From the NCBI GenBank assembly GCA_023053545.1, contig JAKZAN010000002.1:6246375-6310374 (forward strand): a DNA stretch of 64,000 nt, given 5' to 3'. A program made the position numbers and the translations under genes. The notes beneath the pieces were generated by a model that did not search any database, was not told the origin of the DNA, and saw only the letters and a program-made list of their open reading frames with translations. The first letter of the stretch is position 1. Every line of letters starts with the position of its first letter. This stretch comes from Lepidurus packardi. Its lineage: Eukaryota; Arthropoda; Branchiopoda; Notostraca; Triopsidae. This document shows positions 36,606 through 49,212 of this stretch, piece after piece.

Positions 36606-39600
36606 TCAACGGCCTTTGGAATCTGAGCCGTAAAATTCATTCAGAAAATAAAAATCCGGGGAGTTTTCACAGTCAACGTTGTACCACCAGTCGCAGACTC
36701 GGTATCTAAATCCATATCAGACATTAAATCATATCAGACCTTTGATGTTACATCCATTGTTTAATTTATTTTATATCAAAAATTTTTTCGATCATAATAC
36801 CTTTGATTGAAAAGGGTCCCAGGCGGGCATACAAAGGTGCTACGTGTATTATCAGCTTGACAGAAATGGAATACCTACATTTCAGTTTTAAAAAAATATT
36901 TTAGCAATTTTCTTTTCAAGATTTATGTTAAGTAATACTTGGCATCTGGCATCCACATCGGCGTAATAGCCGGGATTTATCATTTTCTCGCACCGGAAAC
37001 TACTTTTCGGTGTTGTCCTGACAGCATTCTGGAGCTGCTGGCGTAAATTGGTCTGATGTTCGGCGTAGTCTTTGTTGACGGGGATATTGACAACCTCATT
37101 CTTGTCCTCGGACGCAAAGACTGGCTTCTCGGGCACTAGAGTTACCGGAGGAGGCGGGGCCAAGAATGGGAACGATTTGTCGTGTCTGTGTCGATCAGGA
37201 TCATATTTGGGTTTGGAGTCTTCGTCTGAGTACGTGAAAGATTGTAAACGTGTTACGTTTAATGGCACGTAGGGTGGTTTATAGCTATTGTCTTCGGCCG
37301 GGTTTTCAGTTTCGTGCTCGGCCTCGGGGACACGGTTATGCTTCCGATGATCTTTGGCCGTGTGTATCCTGTATTCCAAATCTTCAGAATCCCGGACATT
37401 AAATGAAGGCCGACGACGCACTTCTTCGTTGGTTCCGGATTGACGTCTTGGCAACTCGAGTTCAAAATCAGGACGGTTTGGGGGACGGGAAACTTGTTGC
37501 TCAACTGACTGGCCATGTTTGGGACGGTTGGAATAATTTGGCTCCCGATTTGACAGTGATTCCCTAAGCGAGGGAATGCGATCGCGATCATTGGTCTGTA
37601 GGCGGTAAATCGGAGCATGTTCGGCTGGTCTTCTTGGTTTTTCTTGGATGTTGCCCCGTCTTTGGTCATGAATTTGAGTCTCTTCATGTAAAGTGTGTGA
37701 TCGCCCTGATTCTGGCTCGCGAATTCCATGTGGTCGTTCTGACTCACGAAGCCCTTCATGGACGTTTCCGCGCCTCAGCTCGTGAATGGATTCAGGACGT
37801 TGTGTCACATCTTCGTTAGGTCGTCTATTTGGGTAATGACTTGAGTTATGTGTTCTGTAATCCTGCGATTCTGGTACCCGTAAACGATCCCTACCTTCAC
37901 GCTCTTCTTCCTGCTCAGAGGGTCTAAATAGAGGTCGAATAGGAGATTCTCTGTAGCTGGGGGGTCGTGGTGAACTGTGGATCGGTTCCTGAACTGGTGG
38001 CTGGCGGTGTGGAGGTCGGATCTCACGTGTAGAATCGTTTGTCACTTGTATGTGTAAAGGGTTGGGGGCCACAGGTCTAAAGTCTTTTTCGTAGACGACG
38101 TTATGCGGCCTGACGGTCACAGCAGCCGCGAGCCGGATTCGTTCTTCGTGTGAAGAGAAACTTGCAGGTGGCGACGGTGAACGGGTGGTAGGAGTTAGCC
38201 AAGAGCGTTCAAATTCCTTATGGGGAGGTCGGTAGATCCTAGATGGCGGCTCAGGTGTGATTCGATGGACTCTTTCGGCTTCTTGATACCGGGTTCGGAT
38301 TTCGTCCATGTTAGGAACTCTGTGATCCTCTTCTGAAGATTTGAACGGTCTACGATATTCGTGGACGGATTCGTGATGATCTTTCGGTTCTTTTCTCTGA
38401 AAATGTGACTCTTGACGATCTTTCGGTTCGTTGTTCGGGAAAGGCGTTGCAGTGGGTCGACTCAGAGGAAGGGGTGTTGACGCCACGATGAAATCCTCGG
38501 TGGGTCTAGGAATTGTAGGCGATACGGTGATTCTGGGGTATGTTGGTTGGTTATTTTCATCAAAGCGCACTGATTGGAGGTGTTGCTCATGATGACGCTG
38601 GTTTTCTTGAAGTTTAACAGGTCTTTCGGTGTTCGAGTGCCTTTCTCTGTCTCTGTCCTCTCTTAACGGTAATCTGGGCACCTTTTCTTGATGATTTTTG
38701 GTAGATTGGGGTAAGTCCTGGATCTTTTTGCCGTAATTTGAAGGCGGGAAAGTTACGCGTGCGAAATCTTCCTCGTCTGAAGTACCAAAGTAGTCTTCTG
38801 GCTCTTCAGCTTTGTCCTCTCCGGAAGTAATTCGAGGAGGAAGTCTTCCTCGTTGAGGAAGTCGCACTATTTCCTCTTCGTCTTCATAAACAGGCGTGGT
38901 CGATGGCGGGTTTCGATTTGACTGGTAGCGATCGAGGAATTCTTTTGGGGGAGGCAGTACCATAGCGTCCGGATGGTCAGGGAACAAGGGTTTGTTTGTT
39001 ACTGGATTAAAAATGCGTATTGGCTCTTGGGAAGTACTGGTAGTTAATGGCAAGGGAGTTGTGGAATCTACTGTACGGTAAATAGGTTCTCTTGTCCTTT
39101 CTTTATCACGGGACTTGTCTAACGCGCTTGAAATTAGTTCGTGATGGTTGACGTTCTGTCTGTTGTCTTGAGCAAATGCGTTTTCGTCCAGGAGAGGGCG
39201 AGGTGGACGAGCAGCTACTTCCGGGCTTACAACTGGGGCGCGGATGATTTTAGGCTCAGGATCGTAATCACTATGAATGGCAACTTTCGTGATGTTTCGT
39301 TTGGCGTTCATTAACAGTTCTTTGAGCATATGAAGAGGGACTTCTACGTGTAGGTCCTCCTTCAAGTCGTCCGATGAAGAAGTAGGCGGTCTAGTTCTTG
39401 GTTCCTCTTTGCGAGGAAAATCGTAATTTGGTCGCTGATTTGGGAAAGATTCACTGTTCGTAGGTCTCGGACGTGAAGCGGGTTGCTGTAAGGATCGATC
39501 GTCGTAAGTTGGTTCTGGGTGAACTCGAGCTGGAGAATTCCGAAATGCAAATCCAGCGTCAAAATCATCTCCTATGGGAGGTATCGTTTGAAAGTTGGGA

Positions 39601-41225
39601 ATTAGACGAGAATTTTTATTGGCGTTGCTCTGATTTGATTGGGGTTCGCGATCTCTTTGACGAATCGATAACAGATCTTCATCGTCAACTACTGGCTCAC
39701 GCAAGGAAGGTCTGGGTCGAAAAACAGGATCTGAAACAGGATGCTGAGTCTCAAGATTTTTGGGGGGCCGAACTGAGCTAAGGTCCTCAAAATCGAATAT
39801 TGTATCCTCTTGGTGTCTTGGCTGATTCTTGATTCGAGGTCTCAAGGCTTCGATCTTGGTATCAGGGCGTGTCCTAGTCCTTGTGTTAGCTGAGAGGCGT
39901 GGTTTTGTGAACTCGCTGTCACCCTCTTTCTCCTCATGATGCTCTTTCAAATCAGGGTTTCCAACATATGGATGTTGGGGTTCTTTCTCCTTTTCACGCC
40001 GCTCCATTTCTTCAAGAATATCAGTTATACTGTCTGGACTTTTTTGTCGTATTGAAGGAACCGTCTCAACTGGGTGTTTTAACACCATCTCGGATGAATC
40101 GTAAGGTGGTCTGTTTTGCTGGATTTCTTCCAAACTTTCAATTGGCTGGTCGTCTTCAATGGGACTGTTGGTTAGCTGCGAAGTCAACACTTGGTTTTTG
40201 GCTTTGTTGTGTCCAGTTTGATCTGGACTGGGAGAAGGGGCAGACGGACTCAAAGTGGGATCAAACGCTTGCAACATGGTCTTGAATATGGGTTGTAATT
40301 GTTGAAATGCTTTACTATCTTTTCTATTTTCTGAGACAACAGGCGGATCTTGAAACCGAGAATGCTTTTCCTGCTCGCCTTGCGGTAGTGGAGTCGTTGT
40401 TGACCGATGTAGGTTATAATTGCGCGTTCTACTTATTGTTGGGATGGCAGGTCTCACAGTAACGCGAGAACGGACTGTTGGCCTAATTGGAGAATCACTG
40501 CCCCCAGCTGAGCCAGCTTTGAGGTGATTAGCTGGTGTCGACGGGCGAAAAGATGAGGGTGTTGTTGTCCAACTCCTGAAAGGTTTGGGTTTGGGAGTCA
40601 CGATAATGGGCTCAGAAGGAAATTCCACTATCGAAGCGACGTGAATCTCATCATCTCGGTCAGGAGTGCTTATCTTGTCAGCAGCGCTTTCTCCTCCGGC
40701 AGGCTTTCTCTTATGGGGAGAAGGATCGCGTTGAGATTGGGGTTTTGTGGTAGGGGGAGAACGTTTGTCTTCTTGCGGCGCATTGGAAATTATTGGTTCA
40801 AGGATCAGTGCACCTGTTTCAGGTCCAACAGGCGGTCGGACGCTGATTTTAACGTACTTAACGGGACGTCCTGCTTGGGAACCGTCAGATGAGCTCCGGG
40901 CGTTGTTAGCTTGATTGCCTTTGCTGGAGGATGCTTTGCTCCCTTTGCTCAGAGATGAAGTCTTGGGAGATGACGAAGCGGGGATTATGACAGCTGCGGT
41001 CTTGCTGCTTGCCGCGCTTATATTGAGGTCCTCATCGAAGAGGAACAGTTCGTTGATGGATAGGGGAGGATCGTTATCCCTCCATGTTAACGTTGTTGAC
41101 TCGGACCACGTGCACGCGATGAGGAAGAAATAGCTAAGGAATACGAGTCCTATATATGAACAAAAGTAATGAGAAGTGTGAATAAATTGGTCTGTTAAAT
41201 TGTATCTAGGTACATTCTTATGCAA
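36606..41225 (-). CDS. Very large cuticle-type protein with one C-terminal ChtBD2; 5' end uncertain
   Basis: Exons 36606-36705 and 36801-36874 join in phase to a long exon ending at 36939. The ChtBD2 is split over the three: SSFRC, GYYADVDARCQ, then VFHFC, FVCPPGTLFNQ, then RYRVCDWWYNVDCEN, with six cysteines and a stop after 17 more residues. The rest, about 1,370 residues, is one uninterrupted, highly charged Pro/Arg/Glu/Ser-rich sequence, probably disordered. It starts with a signal-like hydrophobic run (LVFLSYFFLIAC). The open frame reaches an ATG at 41225, but an acceptor (TATATAG) before 41149 suggests that the true start is in an upstream exon I could not place; the long exon would then be 36939-41149. 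Likely a secreted chitin-binding matrix protein of CPAP1 type. Confidence 0.85.
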
Positions 41226-41284
41226 CTAGATATTCTATTGTAATTATATTTGAAATTTTTGCGAAATTTAACTAAAAGAACTTA

Positions 41285-41520
41285 AAATGCTTATACTTAT
41301 ATGCTTGCAAAATGCTTATACTTATATGCTTATACTTAAATTTACACTTAAACTTATACTTAAACTTTATACTTATATGCTTATACTTAAATTTACACTT
41401 AAACTTATACTTAAACTTTATACTTATATGCTTATACTTAAATTTACACTTAAACTTATACTTAAACTTTATACTTATATGCTTATACTTAAAATGCTTA
41501 TAGTTATATGCTTGCAAAAA
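41285..41520. repeat. 51 bp AT-rich tandem repeat, three full copies
   Basis: Units start at 41326, 41377 and 41428 (period exactly 51) with a partial fourth at 41479. Each is made of ACTTA, ATACTTA and GCTTATACTTA submotifs. The array is bracketed by two copies of a block of type TTAAAATGCTTATA...TATGCTTGCAAAA (41282-41313 and 41488-41519). Because 51 is divisible by three, both strands give long artificial reading frames; none is a gene. Confidence 0.92.
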
Positions 41521-43778
41521 TTCTTATACTTTTACAAGGGAAACATGTTCGCAATTTTATCGGGTTTCCGTAAATTTACAGGACAACCTTTGTAAATGCG
41601 TGTAACGTGTACTTGCAAATCTATGGAAAGATTGTTTGGAAAGATTGTTTTCTTTTTTGTGTATTTACAAAACTCTACTACAATTTGGAGTGGATTCTGA
41701 TAATAAATCATTTTGCGAAATTTCTTATCTTTTCTTTTAAGAGCCACAATAGGCGAAAGCCTATGCGGGTTAAGCCAACAAAGGAAAAAAAAGTAATTAA
41801 ATCAAAATAAAAAAATGTACAAATTTAACTAGAATCTGACGAGCTTATGAAGCATCAACTGAGAAAAACAGAATAGGGTAACGCATACATTTGGTTTGAC
41901 CTAGAATAGAATTTTCGTAGGGATATATGGACCGAAATTTACCGTAACGCGTGGATGTGTTGGATCCCATATTCCAGCCAAGTATTTTGGAGGGAACTTT
42001 TAGGTTTTGAGCAGCTGGCTACGCGGATTAAAGAATCAGGCCAAGTATGCCTAGCACGTTGCTAAAAGAAGACCATCTGCTACTAACTTTGATTATTCTA
42101 CTCCCAACAAGGAGTATTGAATCACTCGCAATGGCGAAATTATGAATCTGCTTAGAGAAAGCTAGGAGAATTTTCGGAATTAGTTTCGCACGGATTTCGG
42201 AGCACTTGGAATTGACTTAGAAGTGAAACTAGTAATTCTACAAACTCACGTTAGGAAACTACCATAGTTCTAAGTTAAGCTTATAGGACGTTTCTGAAGC
42301 ACTTGGAAACTATGAATGTTAGTGGAAGGTTTGCTTTGTTGACACTGGCGAGCACATTGTGAAATACTCTCGGGTTCCAGGTTAAGAGTTATGCACAAGT
42401 GGAGCGTGTATGATCATTTGCAAGCAGAGAAGATGTAGCCTTGAGACTTTATGCTTTTCATGACCACAAGGACCATATGTTGCCGGAATTGCTCGGACTT
42501 GTCCGCTTTCTCACGTTGTTCCCTCCAGGGTGTGATGCTTCCATTTGGAGGAGAAAAGCAACAGACACTTTGATGAAAAGGAAAAAAAAAACACCAACTG
42601 TTATATAATTAGGTCCGTATTATATTTCAAGTTACAGCGGAAGCAGCCGTAGAAGCTTTAAAGCATGACCGTGACTTGTCAGAAGGTAAAATTCAATCTA
42701 CTTTCGGACTTCTCTATAGAAGACCTGGTCTAAAGCTTTGGGAAAAGAATGCTTTATAGGCAAGTATTTTCTTCCTTTTCTTAGAATAAGAGGAAGAGCT
42801 GGGTCCTAGATGTGGGTCAGTGTGTAGCATGTTTAGGCACGAGACTTTCGGCTCACACTTTTGGGGTTGAAGAGATTCTGGTTAAGATGTTTCGCGAATT
42901 TAGACTAACAAATGACTCAAGGCAACAAGAGAAGACTGGACTGGCAGATTTGGTAGATTTCCCTTTACTGCGGATGACGACGATGATAAACAGTTCTCCG
43001 CGTTTGGAGGAAAAATGGGTGATGAGGTGTTAGAATTTGACGGATGGCTTCATCCTGTAGAAAAGTTTTGAAAGTGAACTACTGCAATTGAAAATACGCA
43101 TGAAAATCCTTTTTTTTTGTCTTGGAACACATGGTTTGAAAAAAAAATAAAAGAAGTGAAATGAAATGAAAGCCCGTGAAAGTTTTAATATTTGTTCAAT
43201 TTTGTGGCCGTTTTGCTTGAGAAAACTTGCTGTATTCATCATTTGAACACACATCACCTCAATAATAAACTAACCATATTGTTGTTTAACGTAATGAGAA
43301 AACCACGAAAATAAATAACGAAAAAATCGAGATAATTACAGTAAAAACAACAGAAACGAATTACCGTCTTCAACGCTCTTCAACCATTACCAGGGATAGT
43401 TTTTGAGATTGTCTTTTTTTTCCTTTCACCGGGAATTTGGATGCCTGATAAAATTGCATAGAATCGGAAGGGAACTTAAGTAAGATAGTTGTAAAAGTGG
43501 AGAGAATTAAGAAAATGTCCACAAAACCCCACAAAAATGGTCCGCAGAATAGAACACAAACTAAGACTACTAACACGAAGTTGAACGACAACAGTTGAGC
43601 TATAACAGTAAAAAAAAATCCCAACTATAAGGAATGTTTTTTCTAAAGAGAACCCGGCTTCAACCCAAAGATTTTTTTAAAAAGGATCATTCTCTATTAT
43701 GTTGAGGAGAAGTTTTAGGAAATTTCTATGCTTGTTTTTTTAAAGGAGAATGCGGTCAGTCAGAGGGAAATGTTGGAA
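41521..43778. other. Intergenic stretch
   Basis: No supported gene. A plus-strand piece near 42640-42760 reads as a short frame ending in a stop and vaguely recalls a transposase helix-turn-helix, but it is too weak to call. Confidence 0.4.
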
Positions 43779-44000
<222 letters not shown>

Positions 44001-44355
44001 TTAGATCCGTCTTTTGGACAGTGCATGGTTATTTTTTTAATGCCAGTGATGAGTGAGGGTTAATCTACGATTATTTCCAGCAAACGAAGAGACCCCAGTT
44101 GGGCATCACAACAACTGGGTGGGAGGAGCAAAGTTATTAGTACAGGAATTGGCTGATAGGTTGGTCGCTCGTGTTTATGCCGTTCATGCGCTGTTTCTTT
44201 TATCTTGTTTTTTTTGGCTTAAATTTTAAATGCGGATAGTACTGCAAGTGGTTTGTGCTTTATAAAATGCCTCGACTTTTTTTAAGGGGTTTGGAAGGAA
44301 AGGAAAGGCTGACGGGGTAGGAGACTACAACAAAGGATATGTTTTAGCTCTGTCT

Positions 44356-44361
44356 TTTATT
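44356..44361 (-). terminator. Candidate polyadenylation signal of the CLIP protease
   Basis: AATAAA on the minus strand about 190 bp beyond the proximal stop codon at 44549. If used, it ends the short transcript before the distal terminal exon. Confidence 0.5.
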
Positions 44362-44548
44362 ATGCAGATAAGGTCCATGTGTGAGTCTCTACGCGAGTTT
44401 ATAGGAAAACAAGGATCTCACACATATGTCGATGAGGGATAAATAAAGGTTTTTGAATGACATTTTTAAGCGATATTTGTCTTCTTGGCCTTTTCTTTCG
44501 TTTTTTCTTGCTTACGAGGGTTGAGGACAGGAAAGGAATGGATTAAGT

Positions 44549-47500
44549 TTAGTTGGCAGCTCGATTGCGTTCAATCCAATCTTTAAAGCTGGTGACTCGG
44601 GTATACACGCCGTAGTATTTGGTAGCACAACTGATGCCCCAACTGACGATGCCCACTTGGCAGCCCCTGATAGTTAAAGGACCGCCACTGTCTCCCTGAA
44701 TGGGCATTTGGAAGTAATTAAATCGATTAAATCAACTCTTCAGCTTCAATCAGACTGTTATAAGCAATTAAAATAATAATTGAATTTTAAGGAAACTAGC
44801 ATTAATGGTAGAGTAGATTCAGGGCTTACACTGCAGGAATCCTTGTCGGGTTTGGCTGCGCATAAGAAAGTGTCGATGATACCTCCAGGTGCATCGTTTC
44901 CGTAATTGCGTTTGCAGTCGTCGTTGGTTTTGACGGTGACGTCCACTTTTTGCAAGGTTTCAGGTTGAGGGCCACCTATGAATTCGACAGTCTTGTTTAG
45001 TAATCTTGATTTTAAACTTCCGTATTTTGAAAGGCTTTATGTCACATGGGGCTATATACACTTCTCTTACTTTCGCGCAAACTGCCCCATCCGGCTACGA
45101 TGGCTTCTTGGCCAGCATAATCGACGCTTCCAGACGGCAAACAAACTGGGCGGGTAACGGCCGAGGTAACGGGCGAGTCCAAGGTCAGGATGGCAATATC
45201 GTTGTACTAAATAAGGCAAGACAATGTGATTTAAGGTTCCAAGAAACCACTTGAAATGAAAAATGCTGCTGAAAAAAAGAAAACAACTGTATTACCAGAG
45301 TTTTGGCGTCGAAACCCTTGTGGCGAGTTACGCGACGAACGCGGCGAACGATCTCATTGCCTTCGTCTTTCTTGATGTTAAACTCGTTCAAACGTACTTG
45401 CAAACGAGCCACGTCCCAGGAAGACATACTAAAAGTGCAAGGTTCAAAAACTTTTAGTAAGGACTTCGTTTAACCATTTTGTGATGCGAAATCTTACTGG
45501 GCGATACAATGGGCTGCAGTTAGAATGTGCGTAGAGTCGATCAAGGAGCCTCCACAGAATTGACGCCCCCCATTGAGCAAAGCCGCCTGTCATAAGAAAA
45601 GTTGAGATTTGAATTACGGATTTTTGCTGAGAAAACACTTACGATCCAAGGAAACTCGCCAGGTTTAGCCTCCACGCCTCCAACAATGCGATCTACATTC
45701 GGAGCCATTCCACAGTCGGCAGGATTGATACCCTCACCACTTTCAGCTGATGGGCTTTTCGTAGTGGTAGTCGTGGTACTGGCTTCAGTACTGGATGTCG
45801 TGACCCCGCTGGAGAGCGTTGGAGCTGTCGTGGCTTGTACTTCTGGAGCTGGGGTCGTTGTTGTCGTCGTTGTTGTGGGAGGTGGAAGAGCTGCTACAAC
45901 AGGCTGCTGCGCTTCGGGGTTTGGAGGTTGTTGCGCACCAGGCCATGCTGGTTGGCCAGGAAAGCCAGGGTACATAGGAAAGGGAAAGAATCCAGGATAG
46001 AATCCTGGGTAAAAACCCAGTGGCGGAAATTGTTGCTGCTGGGATTGCTGCAGTTGTTGTTGCTGCAATTGTTGTTGCTGCAATTGTTGTTGCTGCAGCT
46101 GGGGTTGCTGGATGTTTAAAAAGGGGTTTCCACCCATGAATGGAAACTGTTGGGACTGCTCTTGGGGCTGTTGGAGGTTGAAGAAGGGATTTCCACCGTG
46201 GAAAGGAAACATTCCTTGCTGTTGCTGGAATAGGTTCATGAAGGGGTTATTCCTTGTAGGATTCGTCTCGTTGGAAGGGCAGCATATTCCGTATATCTTT
46301 AATATAAATAATATGTATATAGCAATATCTTATAAGAATAGCTTAGAATCAAGGAAATTAGCGGCATGTGAAACTGTCTGTGGAATCCAAGACTTGAATA
46401 CTGTAAATAACATTGCCCAACATCTTGGTCATGGAATCCAAATGAACGAGGTCTCTCTTTCTATCTCTCTTTCTCTTCGTACGCTTTAAAAAAAAAGGGT
46501 CGTGTATGATATATCGGTATCCAAATGTCCAAAGACAGGGGGAAAAAGTCGTTAATACTGAAATCGTGTGGGCAATGACCTACGAAGCTCTCAGAACGGA
46601 CGAGATTCCCGCTGTGTGACTAGATCGACTTGTCAAAGATGTAACCTTGACGGCTATTATTACTCTGGCCACCGATATCCATTGTTACGAGCGTTAGATA
46701 CAGCAAAAAGACGACCTCAGAGGCTTTGTTACCTTAAAAAAAGGCTGATCTGGTACCTTGATCTGGAAAAAGTCTGGTTTTTCTTCTTTTTTTTTGTTTT
46801 TTTTTTTACAATGTTATATGCTATTTGCGTTCGTCTGCAGGCGTGAGGACATGACATGGAGGGTCAAATGTAATAAATAGTTTTGGGGATGTTTTTCTTG
46901 TTTTTTTTTTTTTTTTTACCTGTCGCCCGTCATTTTGGATGTAATTGCAAGAATCCTTGGCACCCAAAGCCCAGCTTTCCAAGTTCTCCAGGTTAGGTAC
47001 ACGGAAATGAGGGTAGCATGTCTTGTACGGCACACATCGTCCATTACGAATAGTTTTGGTCGAGCAAGCTTGGGAGCTGGTTTCCTCCTCTGGTACTGGA
47101 TCCTGCTGTTGGACATCGACGATGTACGCGTCCAACCGCGATTTCGATGCCGGGGAGTTGAAGGACGAAAACGGTAAAAATTGGCGACCCCGCCTCGTTT
47201 CTGAGGCTGTGGAAGACTTGGTCAAGTCATCAACTGTAAAAAAAAATACATTGTATTTTGAGTACTGGTATAGGAATCAGTAACAAGAATCTATTTGTTG
47301 TTTGTCTTATAAGAAATGGCATTTTTTTTTGCAAAGATTGAGACAATAGCATAATCTCTTCATGGTCATCTGGGCCAACAATGGGATCAGCTTGCAACCT
47401 GCATGGCCCCACCCTGTCTCTGGGGCAAAGCTAAAAAGCACCAATATTTTCTTGCTTGGTTAGCATCATTTCAACTCCGGGTGGTAATAATTCAAAGATC

Positions 47501-49212
47501 TCATGTTGGTATACCAAGTTTCTAAAATGAGTAGAGCAAGGCGGTGGACAGGTTATGCTGGTTATACTTAAAGTGGAATGTGTAGAAATGAGGAGATTGG
47601 CTATTAAAATTTTTGAATTATGGTAACTGGAGGTGTTTTTAGCTCTTCTATGTGCAGAGGTGGAACTGAACATGCCATCCGCGGAATACGAATAAGAACC
47701 TGACAGCCTTGACCATGGCCTTGAATTGAGTTGCGGGGTTGGGAAATGCGGTATCTCGTATGAACGAGCACGAGCTTCGACAATGCTTAAGCACCAACGC
47801 CTTGTCTAACTCGTTGCGTTAAAACGACTTCTGCCTCGCTTAAACCCCGCGATATTCCCTTAACAGATCAGGAAAGATCCACATAAACTTTGATCAATCT
47901 GCAGGATCTAAAATATGCGTGATCTTAAGTACAAGGGGAAGCCGTTTTAGGAACCTCTCGTCAAGGGAAACCACACCATCACGCCTTCAACCTTGGGTGT
48001 GGTTTTGCTCCCATAACGCTATGGGACAGTTTTGTTTCATTTAAACGAGCTTGAAAAAGTTACTTTGTATGCTGTAAGGATACATCGCTGTTTTATGCTC
48101 GTAATTGAAGGCAATTTTTGGAGTTCAGAAAAAGGAAAAAAGCAGCGAATAGCTAATTTTGGGCCATGTGGTCAAGTAAAAAGGCGTATTAGCTTTCAAA
48201 GCAAAGGGAAAACAAAACAAAAGCCAGTTTTTGAAAGTCCCCAGCATGGCAGTGGTAAGTTCAAGTTCAAGAACGCAGTCCAAGGCCAGATCGACGAGAA
48301 CTTCACCAGCAGTCGCTGACCATTACGAATTTTTCAGACCACCCCTTCGTTGTCCTGATACCAAAGGGCACACGATAATGCCAAGTTTAGAAAGACTGTT
48401 CTCCTTTGGTCTAAATCATAAGAAAAGGCCGTGTAATTATATGCGAAAGCGCGTTGCCGCGTGCAGTTGGGTTCACTCGAGCTTAACCTTTAGGTTTTTG
48501 GCAGATTCACAAGAAAGAAGTCCATGAAGGTTGTTAATAAAAGACAAACATAATCTAGCCGACTGGGCAAAGTACATTCACCTTCACCGCTATGAAACTT
48601 TTTTCAAATTTGTTTTGTGTCGAGAATCAAATGTCTTCAACAATTTCTTAAGATGTTGTTGAAACAAATCTTCTAATCTTCCCCAGAGCTTAGAAGAGAT
48701 GCTAAACCAACGCTTCTAGAGTTCGTACTTGACCGTTCCGAGCGGTATTATGAAGCCATTAGTATGGAAATTACCCCTTGAACTTGAACTCGAGTTCTCC
48801 TAGATCTCGACGAGCGAACGAGTCATTTTTTTAGTGTTGGGACATCCAGATTGGGTAGAACTAGCCTAACGAGTTTTTTCATCTCGAAGTGCAATGACCT
48901 GACCGTGTCAACAAAAATTGGCTGGGAGATTTCAATAGTATCAGGACGAGGATAAAATTGAGTGTTGTGAGAATCGGATCTGGGGTCCAATAGCGGGATC
49001 ATACATGGAAAATGTGTGTTGAGGCTGGGTATCCAAGGAAACCTGTAGCTTAACGCATGCGAACAATCTTGAAGGGCAGAAAAACAGAGCAACTTCTTTA
49101 TATTATTTTTCTTACCTTCGACAATGATGGCATCAGACGTTTCGTAAACTAAAGCATGGGTTCGACTAAAGAGAATACCCAGTAGCAAAAAGACTAGTCC
49201 GGTGCACCTCAT
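44549..49212 (-). CDS. CLIP-domain trypsin-like serine protease
   Basis: Secreted zymogen of the arthropod CLIP-protease family (immune, clotting or cuticle cascades). Exons 49116-49212, 46920-47233, 45643-46296, 45498-45586, 45296-45428, 45071-45206, 44830-44975 and 44549-44695 join in phase to 571 aa. Signal peptide in exon 1 ([12 protein letters not shown]). CLIP domain at 89-143 with six cysteines: 89, 99, 105, 128, 142 and 143, ending YGICCPS. A Gln-, Pro- and Thr-rich linker follows, with three LQQQQ repeats. Activation is at Arg340-Ile341 (IVGG); Cys332 and Cys of PVCLP can form the linking disulfide. Catalytic residues are His381 (TAAHC), Asp432 (YNDIAIL) and Ser526 (GDSGGP); Asp520 predicts trypsin-like cleavage after Arg or Lys. 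In the proximal terminal exon the pocket loop reads GISC and YYGVYT, unlike the usual GxGC and PGVYT. A second terminal exon lies at 43779-43949. Confidence 0.93.
46053..46098 (-). repeat. 15 bp coding repeat (Leu-Gln4), three copies
   Basis: Three tandem units of a CAG/CAA-rich 15-mer encode LQQQQ in the linker between the CLIP and protease domains. Likely length-variable between individuals. Confidence 0.85.
47234..49115 (-). other. Intron 1 of the CLIP protease (1,882 bp)
   Basis: Separates the signal-peptide exon from the CLIP exon. The phase-1 join GAAG to TTGATGAC gives VEVDDL. No nested gene was recognised; the open frames inside (for example 48032-48319 plus) lack domains. Confidence 0.8.

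Noticed and set aside
41272..41595. Overlapping open frames on both strands over the AT repeat
   Set aside because: They arise because the 51 bp tandem repeat is a multiple of three; the sequences are pure repeat with no domain.
42640..42780. Possible helix-turn-helix transposase fragment (plus strand)
   Set aside because: About 40 codons ending in a stop, only vague resemblance, no terminal repeats.
45541..46239. Taking MNLFQQQQ as the start of a separate Gln-rich protease
   Set aside because: The exon extends upstream to 46296 and encodes YGICCPS, which completes the CLIP domain of exon 46920-47233 in phase.
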